Source: Mycolicibacterium sp. P1-18 (GTDB lineage: Bacteria; Actinomycetota; Actinomycetes; Mycobacteriales; Mycobacteriaceae). Taken from it: a stretch of 64,000 nucleotides of DNA. The DNA is taken from positions 496,001 through 560,000 of the forward strand of contig NZ_NPKR01000001.1 of NCBI RefSeq assembly GCF_008329535.1, in the 5' to 3' direction. Position 1 is the first letter of the stretch. Every line of letters starts with the position of its first letter. The translations under genes were made by a program, and so were the position numbers. Below the pieces are notes generated by a model. It was not told the DNA's origin and made no database searches. It saw nothing but the letters and a program-made list of their open reading frames with translations. Positions 17,182 to 27,148 of the stretch are shown piece by piece.

Positions 17182-17940
17182 TTACTTCCAGCGGGCCAGC
17201 AGCGTCTCCGCGTGTCCGGACAGAACGCGTTGGAAGAATGGCCCGAAGCTGATCCGGCCCACGCCCAGCGGACCGAACGAGTCGGGGTCGTCGGTGTCCG
17301 GCAGGGCAATGGCGTTCACCGGCAGGGGCAGCTCGGACGTCAGCCGGCGCATGGTGTCGTCGTCGTGACGTCCGACGGGGTACAGGCTGTCCGCGCCGGC
17401 GTCGGCCGCCAGGATCAGCCGCGCGATGGCGCGGTCGACGCGATCGGAGTCCTCGCCGTCCTTGCGGACGAACAGATCGGTGCGCGCGTTGATCACCACG
17501 TGCACGCCCGCCGCCTCCGACGCCGCACGAAGCTCGCCGACCAGCGCGGCGTGCTCCTCGGGGGTGCGCAGCCGCTTGCCCTCGGAGTGCACGGTGTCCT
17601 CGACGTTGAGCCCCACCGCGCCGGCCTCCAGCAGCCCGTCGATCAGGCGTTGCGCCGGCTCGCCGTAACCGGACTCGACGTCCACCGAGATCGGCACGTC
17701 GACTGCGCCGGTGATCTGCGCGACGCGCGTGGTCAGATCGTCGAAGGACATGCCCTCCCCGTCTTCCTTGCCCACCGAATCGGCGACCGGATGACTCCCC
17801 ACCGTCAGCGCGGCAAAGCCCGCGTCGACCGCCAGCTTGGCCGACCAGGCGTCCCACACCGTCGGCAAGATCACCGGGTCACCGGCCACGTGTAGTGCCT
17901 TCAGCGCCCTCGCGCGCTCCTGCAAAACCTCTTTGGACAT
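17182..17940 (-). CDS. Isocitrate lyase/PEP mutase-family enzyme
   Basis: 252 residues, ATG at 17940. It is a TIM-barrel of the ICL/PEPM superfamily: TVGSHPVADSVGKEDGE (about residues 41-57), VDVESGYGEPA (the metal-binding D-x-D/E-x-GYG), NVEDTVHSEGKRL and VINARTDLF. It lacks the isocitrate-lyase KKCGH signature, so it is not a glyoxylate-cycle ICL. A C-C bond lyase or oxaloacetate/methylisocitrate-like activity is possible. It resembles Rv1998c-type proteins. It is divergent from the sdh1 operon with a 22-bp palindrome between them. Confidence 0.8.
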   Translation of the reverse strand: MSKEVLQERARALKALHVAGDPVILPTVWDAWSAKLAVDAGFAALTVGSHPVADSVGKEDGEGMSFDDLTTRVAQITGAVDVPISVDVESGYGEPAQRLIDGLLEAGAVGLNVEDTVHSEGKRLRTPEEHAALVGELRAASEAAGVHVVINARTDLFVRKDGEDSDRVDRAIARLILAADAGADSLYPVGRHDDDTMRRLTSELPLPVNAIALPDTDDPDSFGPLGVGRISFGPFFQRVLSGHAETLLARWK

Positions 17941-17973
17941 TTGCCAACCCTTCGCTCGCGGACGTGACCTGTC

Positions 17974-17995
17974 TCACTCTCAAGTCCGAGAGTGA
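17974..17995. promoter_or_regulatory. Perfect 22-bp palindrome between the PEP-mutase-like gene and sdh1
   Basis: TCACTCTC, six bases, then GAGAGTGA: eight paired positions on each side without mismatch, 34 bases upstream of the PEP-mutase-like start and 61 bases upstream of the first sdh1-operon start. Likely a dimeric repressor or activator site. I do not recognise the regulator. Confidence 0.55.
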
Positions 17996-18055
17996 CTACC
18001 ATCAATTGTCGTACTGTGATCCGTGACACCCTTCAGCCCAAGGAGGTCAACTCCG

Positions 18056-18361
18056 TTGTCCACAACCACCGAACTCGACCAGCTGCACGAGCTGATCGGA
18101 GGCCTGCGCCGCTGCGTGTCGTCACTCGCATCACGCTACGGCGACAGCGCGGCGATGCGGCGCATCGTCAACGACGCCGAACGCATTCAGAACGACATCG
18201 ACCGGCTCGACATCGACGCCGAGGAGTTGAACCTCGTTCGCGGGGTAAGCCACCACCACCATTCCGTCGAGAAGATCGGCATTCCCGACACCCAGTACGC
18301 CAGTGACTTCTGGCAGGACGTCGACGACGAGGGCCCCATGAGCCCGTCGCCGTTCGACTGA
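18056..18361 (+). CDS. Conserved small protein, first gene of the sdh1 operon (Rv0250c-like)
   Basis: The start is TTG 18056, chosen because AAGGAGG lies at ideal distance upstream; the longer ATG 18023 would place this site inside the gene. 101 residues: STTTELDQLHELIGGLRRC, a helical region with DAERIQNDIDRLDIDAEEL, then a His cluster (SHHHHSVEKIGIPDTQY) and acidic tail. M. tuberculosis has the same gene (Rv0250c) before its sdh1 genes. Function unknown; the His-rich stretch could bind metal (speculative). Confidence 0.75.
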   Translation: MSTTTELDQLHELIGGLRRCVSSLASRYGDSAAMRRIVNDAERIQNDIDRLDIDAEELNLVRGVSHHHHSVEKIGIPDTQYASDFWQDVDDEGPMSPSPFD

Positions 18362-18412
18362 CGCGCCAGCGCACCAACCCCGACATTTCAAAGATGAAGT
18401 GAGGCAGACCCC

Positions 18413-19240
18413 TTGAGCGCACCCACCGCCGACCGCAGCGACCCAGGGGGCACGGGCGTCTTCTCGCCCACGCGAGCCCAGATCTCGCAGCGCACGCTCC
18501 GCACGGACTCGTGGTGGAAGTCGCCGCTGATCACCGATCTCGGCTTCGCCGCGTTCGTGATCTACGCGACGGTGCGGGCGTTCATGCAGAACAACTACTA
18601 CGTCGCCGACTACCACTACCTGACGCCGTTCTACTCGCCGTGCTTCAGCACCGGCTGCGTCCCGGAGGCCAGCCACTTCGGCCAGTTCCTGCCCGATGTG
18701 TGGTGGCTGCCGTACGCGGCGCTGTCGCTGCCGTTCCTGCTGCTGTTCCGGCTGACCTGCTACTACTACCGCGGCGCCTACTACCGCTCGGTGTGGCAGT
18801 CGCCGACGGCGTGTGCCGTCGCCGAGCCGCACGCCAAGTACACCGGCGAGACGCGGCTGCCCCTGATCATCCAGAACACCCACCGCTACTTCTTCTACAT
18901 CGCCGGAATCATCTCGGTGATCAACACCTACGACGCCGTCGAGGCGTTCCACTCCCCCAGCGGCTTCGGATTCGGTTTGGGCAACGTCATTCTCGTCGTC
19001 AACGTCGTGATGCTGTGGGTCTACACGCTGTCCTGCCACTCCTGCCGCCACGTCGTCGGCGGTCGGCTCAAGCACTTCTCCAAGCATCCCGTGCGGTACT
19101 GGCTCTGGGGCCAGGTGAGCAAGCTCAACACCCGGCACAAGCTGTACGCGTGGATCACGCTCGGCACGCTGATGCTCACCGACTTCTACGTGATGCTGGT
19201 CGCCAGCGGCACCATCAGCGACCTCAGATTCATTGGCTGA
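18413..19240 (+). CDS. Succinate dehydrogenase 1 membrane anchor (Rv0249c-like)
   Basis: 275 residues, TTG 18413 preceded by GAGG. Five hydrophobic segments follow a polar N-terminus of about 35 residues. Conserved-looking residues include CFSTGCVPEASHFGQF, RLTCYYYRGAYYRS, NTHRYFFY and TLSCHSCRHVVGG, with several membrane-proximal His as in haem- or quinone-binding anchors. It should tether the SdhA-SdhB catalytic pair and pass electrons to menaquinone. A single anchor protein replaces separate SdhC/SdhD. Confidence 0.85.
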   Translation: MSAPTADRSDPGGTGVFSPTRAQISQRTLRTDSWWKSPLITDLGFAAFVIYATVRAFMQNNYYVADYHYLTPFYSPCFSTGCVPEASHFGQFLPDVWWLPYAALSLPFLLLFRLTCYYYRGAYYRSVWQSPTACAVAEPHAKYTGETRLPLIIQNTHRYFFYIAGIISVINTYDAVEAFHSPSGFGFGLGNVILVVNVVMLWVYTLSCHSCRHVVGGRLKHFSKHPVRYWLWGQVSKLNTRHKLYAWITLGTLMLTDFYVMLVASGTISDLRFIG

Positions 19241-19272
19241 CAACATGATCCACGACTTAGCGAGGGTTTTAC

Positions 19273-21249
19273 ATGGCTGAACTCGAACGGCACGAGTACG
19301 ACGTCGTCGTAATCGGCGCCGGCGGGGCGGGACTGCGCGCGGTGATCGAAGCCCGGGAACGCGGTCAGCGCGTCGCGGTGGTCACCAAGTCACTGTTCGG
19401 CAAGGCCCACACCGTGATGGCCGAGGGCGGCTGCGCGGCGGCGATGAAGAACGTCAACTCCAAGGACTCCTGGCAGACGCACTTCGGCGACACCATGCGC
19501 GGCGGCAAGTTCCTCAACAACTGGCGGATGGCCGAACTGCACGCGCAGGAGGCACCCGACCGGGTGTGGGAGCTCGAGACCTACGGCGCGCTGTTCGACC
19601 GCACCAAGGACGGCAAGATCAGCCAGCGCAACTTTGGCGGGCACACCTACCCGCGGCTGGCACACGTCGGCGACCGGACCGGTCTGGAGATCATCCGCAC
19701 CCTGCAGCAGAAGATCGTGTCGTTGCAGCAGGAGGACTTCCGCGAACTCGGCGACTACGAGGCCCGCATCCGGGTCTTCCACGAATGCTCGATCACCGAC
19801 CTGATCCTCGACAAGGGTCCGCGGGAGAACGCCAGCGCCGACCACGACGCAACCGGCGCCGCCGGCGGGCCCACCGGCAAGATCGCCGGCGCCTTCGGCT
19901 ACTGGCGCGAAACCGGCAACTTCATCCTGTTCGAAGCCCCCGCCGTGGTCCTGGCCACGGGCGGCATCGGCAAGTCGTTCAAGGTGTCGTCCAACTCCTG
20001 GGAGTACACGGGCGACGGCCACGCCCTAGCCCTGCGCGCGGGCTCGTCGCTGATCAACATGGAGTTCATCCAGTTCCACCCCACCGGGATGGTCTGGCCG
20101 CTGTCGGTGAAGGGCATCCTGGTCACCGAGGGCGTCCGCGGTGACGGTGGAGTGCTGAAGAACTCCGAGGGCAAGCGCTTCATGTTCGACTACATCCCCC
20201 CGGTGTTCAAGGGCCAGTACGCCGAGACCGAGGAAGAGGCCGACCAGTGGCTCAAGGACAACGACTCGGCCCGGCGCACCCCTGACCTGCTCCCCCGCGA
20301 CGAGGTGGCCCGTGCCATCGTCGCCGAGGTCAAGGCCGGGCGCGGCACGCCGCACGGCGGCGTCTACCTCGACATCGCCTCCCGCATGCCCACCGAGGAG
20401 ATCAAGCGCCGCCTCCCGTCGATGTACCACCAGTTCATCGAGCTGGCCGAGGTGGACATCACGAAGGACGAGATGGAGGTCGGGCCGACCTGCCACTACG
20501 TGATGGGCGGCATCGAGGTCGACCCCGACACCGGTGGCGCGGCGACGCCCGGACTGTTCGCCGCGGGCGAGTGCTCCGGTGGCATGCACGGCTCCAACCG
20601 CCTCGGCGGCAACTCGCTGTCGGACCTGCTGGTGTTCGGTCGGCGGGCCGGGCTCGGCGCGGCCGACTACGTGCGCGCGCTCGACGAGCGGCCCAAGATC
20701 TCGCAGGACTCTCTCGACGAGGCCGAGAAGATGGCGCTGGCGCCCTACGAGCCACACGAGAACGCCGAGAACCCGTACACGCTGCACGCCGAACTGCAGC
20801 AGTCGATGAACGACCTCGTCGGGATCATCCGCAAGGAAGACGAGATCCACGAGGCGCTCGCCAAGCTCGAGGAGCTGCGGGGCCGGCTGCAGAACGTCGC
20901 CGTCGAGGGTGGGCGGGTCTACAACCCCGGCTGGCACCTGGCGATCGACATGCGCAACATGCTGCTGGTCAGCGAGTGCGTGGCCAAGGCCGCACTGCAG
21001 CGCACCGAGAGCCGCGGCGGGCACACTCGCGACGACCACCCGGCGATGGACTCGAACTGGCGCAACACGCTGCTGGTGTGCCGGACGACGGAGGCGGCGA
21101 CGGCCGAGGCGATGGTCCCCAGCGTCACCGTCGAGGCAGAGGAGCAGGTGCCCATGCGGCCCGACCTCCTCGAGGTCTTCGAGCTCTCCGAACTCGAGAA
21201 GTACTACACCGACGCCGAATTGACCGAGCATCCGGAACGGAAGGGCTGA
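19273..21249 (+). CDS. sdhA: Succinate dehydrogenase 1 flavoprotein subunit
   Basis: 658 residues, typical of the Rv0248c type. N-terminal FAD motif YDVVVIGAGGAGLRA (about residues 9-23), then KAHTVMAEGG, where the His is the expected covalent FAD attachment site. QFHPTGMVWP, GDGGVLKN and HGSNRLGGNSLSDLLVFG (the dicarboxylate/FAD region) are all intact. It oxidises succinate to fumarate on the cytoplasmic face. It is followed by sdhB after one base, and preceded by the anchor gene, so this is one operon. Confidence 0.94.
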   Translation: MAELERHEYDVVVIGAGGAGLRAVIEARERGQRVAVVTKSLFGKAHTVMAEGGCAAAMKNVNSKDSWQTHFGDTMRGGKFLNNWRMAELHAQEAPDRVWELETYGALFDRTKDGKISQRNFGGHTYPRLAHVGDRTGLEIIRTLQQKIVSLQQEDFRELGDYEARIRVFHECSITDLILDKGPRENASADHDATGAAGGPTGKIAGAFGYWRETGNFILFEAPAVVLATGGIGKSFKVSSNSWEYTGDGHALALRAGSSLINMEFIQFHPTGMVWPLSVKGILVTEGVRGDGGVLKNSEGKRFMFDYIPPVFKGQYAETEEEADQWLKDNDSARRTPDLLPRDEVARAIVAEVKAGRGTPHGGVYLDIASRMPTEEIKRRLPSMYHQFIELAEVDITKDEMEVGPTCHYVMGGIEVDPDTGGAATPGLFAAGECSGGMHGSNRLGGNSLSDLLVFGRRAGLGAADYVRALDERPKISQDSLDEAEKMALAPYEPHENAENPYTLHAELQQSMNDLVGIIRKEDEIHEALAKLEELRGRLQNVAVEGGRVYNPGWHLAIDMRNMLLVSECVAKAALQRTESRGGHTRDDHPAMDSNWRNTLLVCRTTEAATAEAMVPSVTVEAEEQVPMRPDLLEVFELSELEKYYTDAELTEHPERKG

Positions 21250-21250
21250 C

Positions 21251-22000
21251 ATGGCTGCCTATGAAGCGAGCATGCGGGTCTGGCGCGGCGACGACACCGG
21301 GGGCGAGCTCAAGGACTACACCGTCGAGGTCAACGAGGGCGAGGTGGTGCTCGACATCATCCACCGTCTGCAGGCCACCCAGGCCAACGACCTCGCGGTG
21401 CGGTGGAACTGCAAGGCCGGCAAGTGCGGGTCGTGTTCGGCCGAGGTGAACGGCCGTCCGCGGCTGATGTGCATGACGCGCATGTCCACCTTTGGGGAGG
21501 ACGAGGTGGTCACGGTGACCCCGCTGCGCACCTTCCCCGTCATGCGCGATCTGGTGACCGACGTGTCCTTCAACTACGAGAAGGCGCGCCAGATCCCGTC
21601 GTTCACCCCGCCGAAGGATCTGCAGCCCGGTGAATACCGGATGCAGCAGGAGGACGTGAACCGCAGCCAGGAGTTCCGCAAGTGCATCGAGTGCTTCCTG
21701 TGCCAGAACGTCTGCCACGTGGTGCGAGACCACGAGGAGAACAAGGAGAACTTCGCCGGCCCGCGCTACCTGATGCGGATCGCCGAGTTGGACATGCATC
21801 CGCTCGACACCGTAGACCGCAAGGACCTGGCGCAGGAGGAGCACGGCCTCGGCTACTGCAACATCACCAAGTGCTGCACCGAGGTCTGCCCCGAGCACAT
21901 CAAGATCACCGACAACGCCCTCATTCCGATGAAGGAACGCGTGGCCGACCGCAAGTACGACCCGATCGTGTGGCTCGGAAACAAGCTGTTCAAGCGCTAG
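21251..22000 (+). CDS. sdhB: Succinate dehydrogenase 1 iron-sulfur subunit
   Basis: 249 residues. The [2Fe-2S] ligand set is WNCKAGKCGSCSAEV plus a later Cys in RLMC. The [4Fe-4S]/[3Fe-4S] region has CIECFLCQNVC and CCTEVCPEHIKI. These are complete SdhB motifs of the Rv0247c type. It transfers electrons from the SdhA flavin to quinone at the membrane anchor. It begins one base after sdhA. Confidence 0.94.
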   Translation: MAAYEASMRVWRGDDTGGELKDYTVEVNEGEVVLDIIHRLQATQANDLAVRWNCKAGKCGSCSAEVNGRPRLMCMTRMSTFGEDEVVTVTPLRTFPVMRDLVTDVSFNYEKARQIPSFTPPKDLQPGEYRMQQEDVNRSQEFRKCIECFLCQNVCHVVRDHEENKENFAGPRYLMRIAELDMHPLDTVDRKDLAQEEHGLGYCNITKCCTEVCPEHIKITDNALIPMKERVADRKYDPIVWLGNKLFKR

Positions 22001-22055
22001 CGGCGTAGGCTTGTCGGCAGTCGAGACCCCACCTTCAACGAGGAAGGCCAGCCGT

Positions 22056-22217
22056 ATGACTGCCGGAGTAACCAAGAGCGTCAACGAGATTCGCACTGCG
22101 ATCCGCGAACTGAGCGCACGTGCCGAGCTGGCCCGCAAGGAGGACCGACTCGGCGACGCCGCCGAGCTGGACCGCCGCGTCGAGGGTTACCGCGACGAAC
22201 TCGGCGCGCGTCCCTGA
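22056..22217 (+). CDS. Small conserved helical protein
   Basis: ATG 22056 with AGGAAGG upstream gives 53 residues (an upstream in-frame start lacks a ribosome site). It is a highly charged, probably all-helical peptide: VNEIRTAIRELSARAELARKEDRLGDAAELDRR is split by no Pro or Gly, suggesting a coiled coil. No family recognised. It lies 55 bases after sdhB and ends one base before the convergent flavin reductase stop. Confidence 0.6.
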   Translation: MTAGVTKSVNEIRTAIRELSARAELARKEDRLGDAAELDRRVEGYRDELGARP

Positions 22218-24627
<2,410 letters not shown>

Positions 24628-24634
24628 CCGATCC

Positions 24635-25285
24635 GTGTGGATCACACTCCTGGTCATGGCCGTCGCCGTCAGCCTGGAACCGTTTCGCATCGGGTTGACG
24701 GCGCTGATGCTCAACCGGCCGAAGCCGTTGAGTCAGCTGTTCGCCTTCCTCTGCGGGGGCTTCGCGATGGGCATGACCGTGGGGCTGGTCGTGCTGTTCG
24801 CGCTGCGTCCGGCGCTTCTCGGGTCGCGCCACTTCACGCTGCCGACGGTCCAGATCGTGATCGGCACGCTCGCCCTGCTGGTCGCCGCGGTGATGGCCAC
24901 CGGCGTTCGGCTGCGTCGTTCCGATGCCCCCGGGCGCGCGTCGACGTGGGCGCGACGACTGGCCGACGGCAGCTCGCTGTGGGTGGCGGCGGTGGCGGGT
25001 CTCGGCATCGCCCTGCCCTCGGTGGACTACCTGGCGGCGCTCGCCGTGATCCTCGCGACCGGCACGTCGGCGTCCACGCAGATCGCCGCGCTGGTGGCGT
25101 TCAACGTCGTCGCGTTCGCCCTCGTCGAGATCCCGTTGGTCGCCTACCTGGTGGCCCCCGACCGGACCCGCACGACGATGGCACGCCTCAACGCGTGGCT
25201 GCGGTCCCGGCGACGCCGCGACGTGGCCGCCCTGCTGGCGGTGGTCGGGGCCGTCCTCCTCGGCGCCGGGCTGGTCGGGCTGTGA
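24635..25285 (+). CDS. GAP-family membrane protein (glycolipid-addressing/Sap-like)
   Basis: 216 residues starting at GTG 24635, seven bases after the ligase stop. Six hydrophobic segments. The N-terminus WITLLVMAVAVSLEPFRIG and RPKPLSQLFAFLCGGF are characteristic of mycobacterial Gap/Sap proteins, which are needed for transport of glycopeptidolipids and sulfolipids. Inferred role: helping MmpL10 deliver the acyl-trehalose precursor to the surface. The stop codon lies inside a 12-bp inverted repeat, suggesting termination or attenuation before the next gene. Confidence 0.82.
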   Translation: MWITLLVMAVAVSLEPFRIGLTALMLNRPKPLSQLFAFLCGGFAMGMTVGLVVLFALRPALLGSRHFTLPTVQIVIGTLALLVAAVMATGVRLRRSDAPGRASTWARRLADGSSLWVAAVAGLGIALPSVDYLAALAVILATGTSASTQIAALVAFNVVAFALVEIPLVAYLVAPDRTRTTMARLNAWLRSRRRRDVAALLAVVGAVLLGAGLVGL

Positions 25286-25313
25286 CGGGCCGCCAGAGGA
25301 TTCACAGCCCGAC
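25274..25313 (+). terminator. 12-bp perfect hairpin spanning the gap-like stop codon
   Basis: GTCGGGCTGTGA (25274-25285) pairs exactly with TCACAGCCCGAC (25302-25313) around a 16-base loop. No T-tract follows. It could be a terminator, an mRNA-stabilising 3' structure or an attenuator reducing expression of the downstream acyltransferase gene. Confidence 0.5.
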
Positions 25314-25439
25314 GGTGGCCGTGGAGTGGTGCGTCGCTCATCCGGCTGCAGTAGCCTGGAGCCCGAAATCCGGTCCGAGACCGATATTTTGGCGCACGAG
25401 CGTCAATTGGCGGGATCGGGCAATCGAGGAAGAAGACCT

Positions 25440-26522
25440 TTGAGACGACTACTCGCAGGAGCGATGGCGCTGACGGTCGTCGGAACCGCTGGCGGATGGG
25501 GAACGGGCGCCGCCCTGGCCGACCCCGCGAATCCCGTCCTGCCGCGACCGGTGCCGTCCCCGGTGGGCGACGCGTCGACGGCCAAGGAGGTCTACGCCCT
25601 CGGCGGTGCACGGCCGCCCGGCATCCCCTGGGTCGACTACACCAACCGGGCCGGAAACGAGTACTTCCCCGGCGCCAAGCGCGACCTGATCGACTACCCC
25701 GCCGGCGCGCCCTTCAGCTGGGTCCCGTCGATGTTCCTGCCCGCCGGGTACAAGCCGGACCGGGTGACCATCGGCGTCGCCGCCAAGGACGCCACCAACA
25801 GCCTGGACAAGGCGATCCGCAACGGTGACCAGCCCGCGGCCGCGGTCGGCCTCTCCCAGGGCACCCTCGCGCTGGACCAGGAGCAGGTGCGGTTGGCGAA
25901 CGACCCGCACGCGCCGTCGCCGGACAAGCTGCAGTTCACCACGATCGGCGACCCGACGGGCTATCACGCCTTCGGCAAGAGCTTCCTCGCCGGCCTCTTC
26001 CCGCCCGGGAGCTACATCCCGTTCATCGACTACACGATGCCCAAGCGCGTCGACAGTCAATACGACTCGAACCGCGTGATTGCGAGCTACGACGGACTGT
26101 CCGACTTCCCGGACCGCCCGGACAACCTCATCGCCGGCGCCAACGCGTTTGCCGCGTCGGCGATCGTGCACACCCCGGCCGCGTTCACCGGCCCGGGCGA
26201 CGTCCCGCCGCAGAACATCAGGACCACCGTCAATTCCCGGGGCGCCACGGAGACCACGTACCTCATCCCGGTGAACCACCTGCCGCTGACGCTGCCGCTG
26301 CGCTACATCGGCATGTCCGACGGGTTCGTCGACCAGATCGACAGCGTCCTGCAGCCGATCGTCGATGCCGGGTACTCGCGCAACGACAACCCGATGGACC
26401 GGCCGACGTCGGTCGACCCGGTGCACGGCATGGATCCGATCGGCATCCTGGACCCCGCCACCCGCGACACCATCGAGGGCACGTTCGCCCAGGTGCGAAG
26501 CTTCCTGCCGCCGCTGCCCTGA
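25440..26522 (+). CDS. Secreted PE-PPE-fold acyltransferase of the TPP locus
   Basis: TTG 25440 is preferred: GAGGAAG sits about eight bases upstream and it places a clean signal peptide at the N-terminus (Arg-Arg, hydrophobic core, cleavage after GAALA). Product 360 residues. The mature part is a PE-PPE serine-hydrolase domain with nucleophile motif GLSQG (Ser about residue 139) and late RYIGMSDGF and HGMDPIG segments. In M. smegmatis the equivalent PE protein performs the last extracellular acyl transfer from diacyltrehalose-type precursors to make trehalose polyphleates. Catalysis here is inferred from locus and fold. Confidence 0.8.
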   Translation: MRRLLAGAMALTVVGTAGGWGTGAALADPANPVLPRPVPSPVGDASTAKEVYALGGARPPGIPWVDYTNRAGNEYFPGAKRDLIDYPAGAPFSWVPSMFLPAGYKPDRVTIGVAAKDATNSLDKAIRNGDQPAAAVGLSQGTLALDQEQVRLANDPHAPSPDKLQFTTIGDPTGYHAFGKSFLAGLFPPGSYIPFIDYTMPKRVDSQYDSNRVIASYDGLSDFPDRPDNLIAGANAFAASAIVHTPAAFTGPGDVPPQNIRTTVNSRGATETTYLIPVNHLPLTLPLRYIGMSDGFVDQIDSVLQPIVDAGYSRNDNPMDRPTSVDPVHGMDPIGILDPATRDTIEGTFAQVRSFLPPLP

Positions 26523-26537
26523 CAGGCACGTGTCACA

Positions 26538-26631
26538 CCCCGCCTCCCCGGGCCCGGGTGATGCCCTCGTCGGACCGTTAGGCGATGTCCGAGGCACGCG
26601 GTAGCGTCACAGCAAACTGGCGGAGGCGGGG
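26538..26631 (+). promoter_or_regulatory. Complementary arms that could sequester the ribosome site of the next gene
   Basis: CCCCGCCTCC (26538-26547) and GGAGGCGGGG (26622-26631) are perfectly complementary. The right arm contains most of the GGGGAG Shine-Dalgarno for the gene starting at 26640. A closed structure would hide it. The loop is 74 bases, so stability depends on inner pairing that I cannot compute. Confidence 0.35.
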
Positions 26632-26639
26632 AGTTACCG

Positions 26640-26948
26640 GTGATGTGGCGTATTGGTTTCGCGGTGTCGTGCGCATTCCTGGCCGGCGGACTCGCGTCCG
26701 GAGTCGCGTCGGCTGATCCTGGTTCGCCAATTTGTTCACCGACACCAGAGGGCCTAGGGCCCTTCCTCCGCGGAGAGTGCACTCTGCCGTTCAATCCGGT
26801 GCCAGCGGCCAACGACAAGTACATCGACTATGGCACGAATCAGTGGAACTGCGAAAGTGCGGCCCGACAAGCAAACGCGGGCGGCAACAGTGGTTCGTAT
26901 TGTTACGAAACGGGTCCCGGCCACTACACGCTGTACTTTGCGGGCTGA
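26640..26948 (+). CDS. Small secreted protein in the TPP locus
   Basis: GTG 26640 (or ATG 26643) with GGGGAG upstream; 102 residues. The signal peptide ends ASADP after a hydrophobic Ala/Gly-rich core. The mature part, about 75 residues, has four Cys (ICSPTP, GECTLPF, WNCES, YCYETG), Tyr-rich ends and a terminal YTLYFAG. No known domain recognised. It lies between the PE-PPE acyltransferase and mmpL10; a role in trehalose lipid export or assembly is possible but unproven. Confidence 0.65.
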   Translation: MMWRIGFAVSCAFLAGGLASGVASADPGSPICSPTPEGLGPFLRGECTLPFNPVPAANDKYIDYGTNQWNCESAARQANAGGNSGSYCYETGPGHYTLYFAG

Positions 26949-27148
26949 CGCCGACGGCGGAACAGACGCCTGGACAACGCCGCCCGCATCGCGCGCCGGC
27001 GAGACGAACTCTATGCCCAGCGCGGCACGAATGCGCAGACGCGTGCTCCTCAACGCGGCGCGGTCCCATGAGATCGACGTTCGCAAGTGGCGCAACGACA
27101 TGTGCCGCACGATGCTCGTCCTGAAGGGCGGCTAGCCGAGCCGCCGTT
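26949..27148. other. 200-base spacer between convergent TPP operons, possible gene debris
   Basis: No convincing gene. One short plus-strand frame (ending 27135) finishes with EIDVRKWRNDMCRTMLVLKGG-like text but has no start, ribosome site or recognisable family. It may be decayed coding sequence. No strong terminator hairpin seen. Confidence 0.3.

Noticed and set aside
26830..27135. Plus-strand ORF after the small secreted protein
   Set aside because: It overlaps the secreted-protein gene, has no ribosome site and no recognised sequence; kept only as possible debris.
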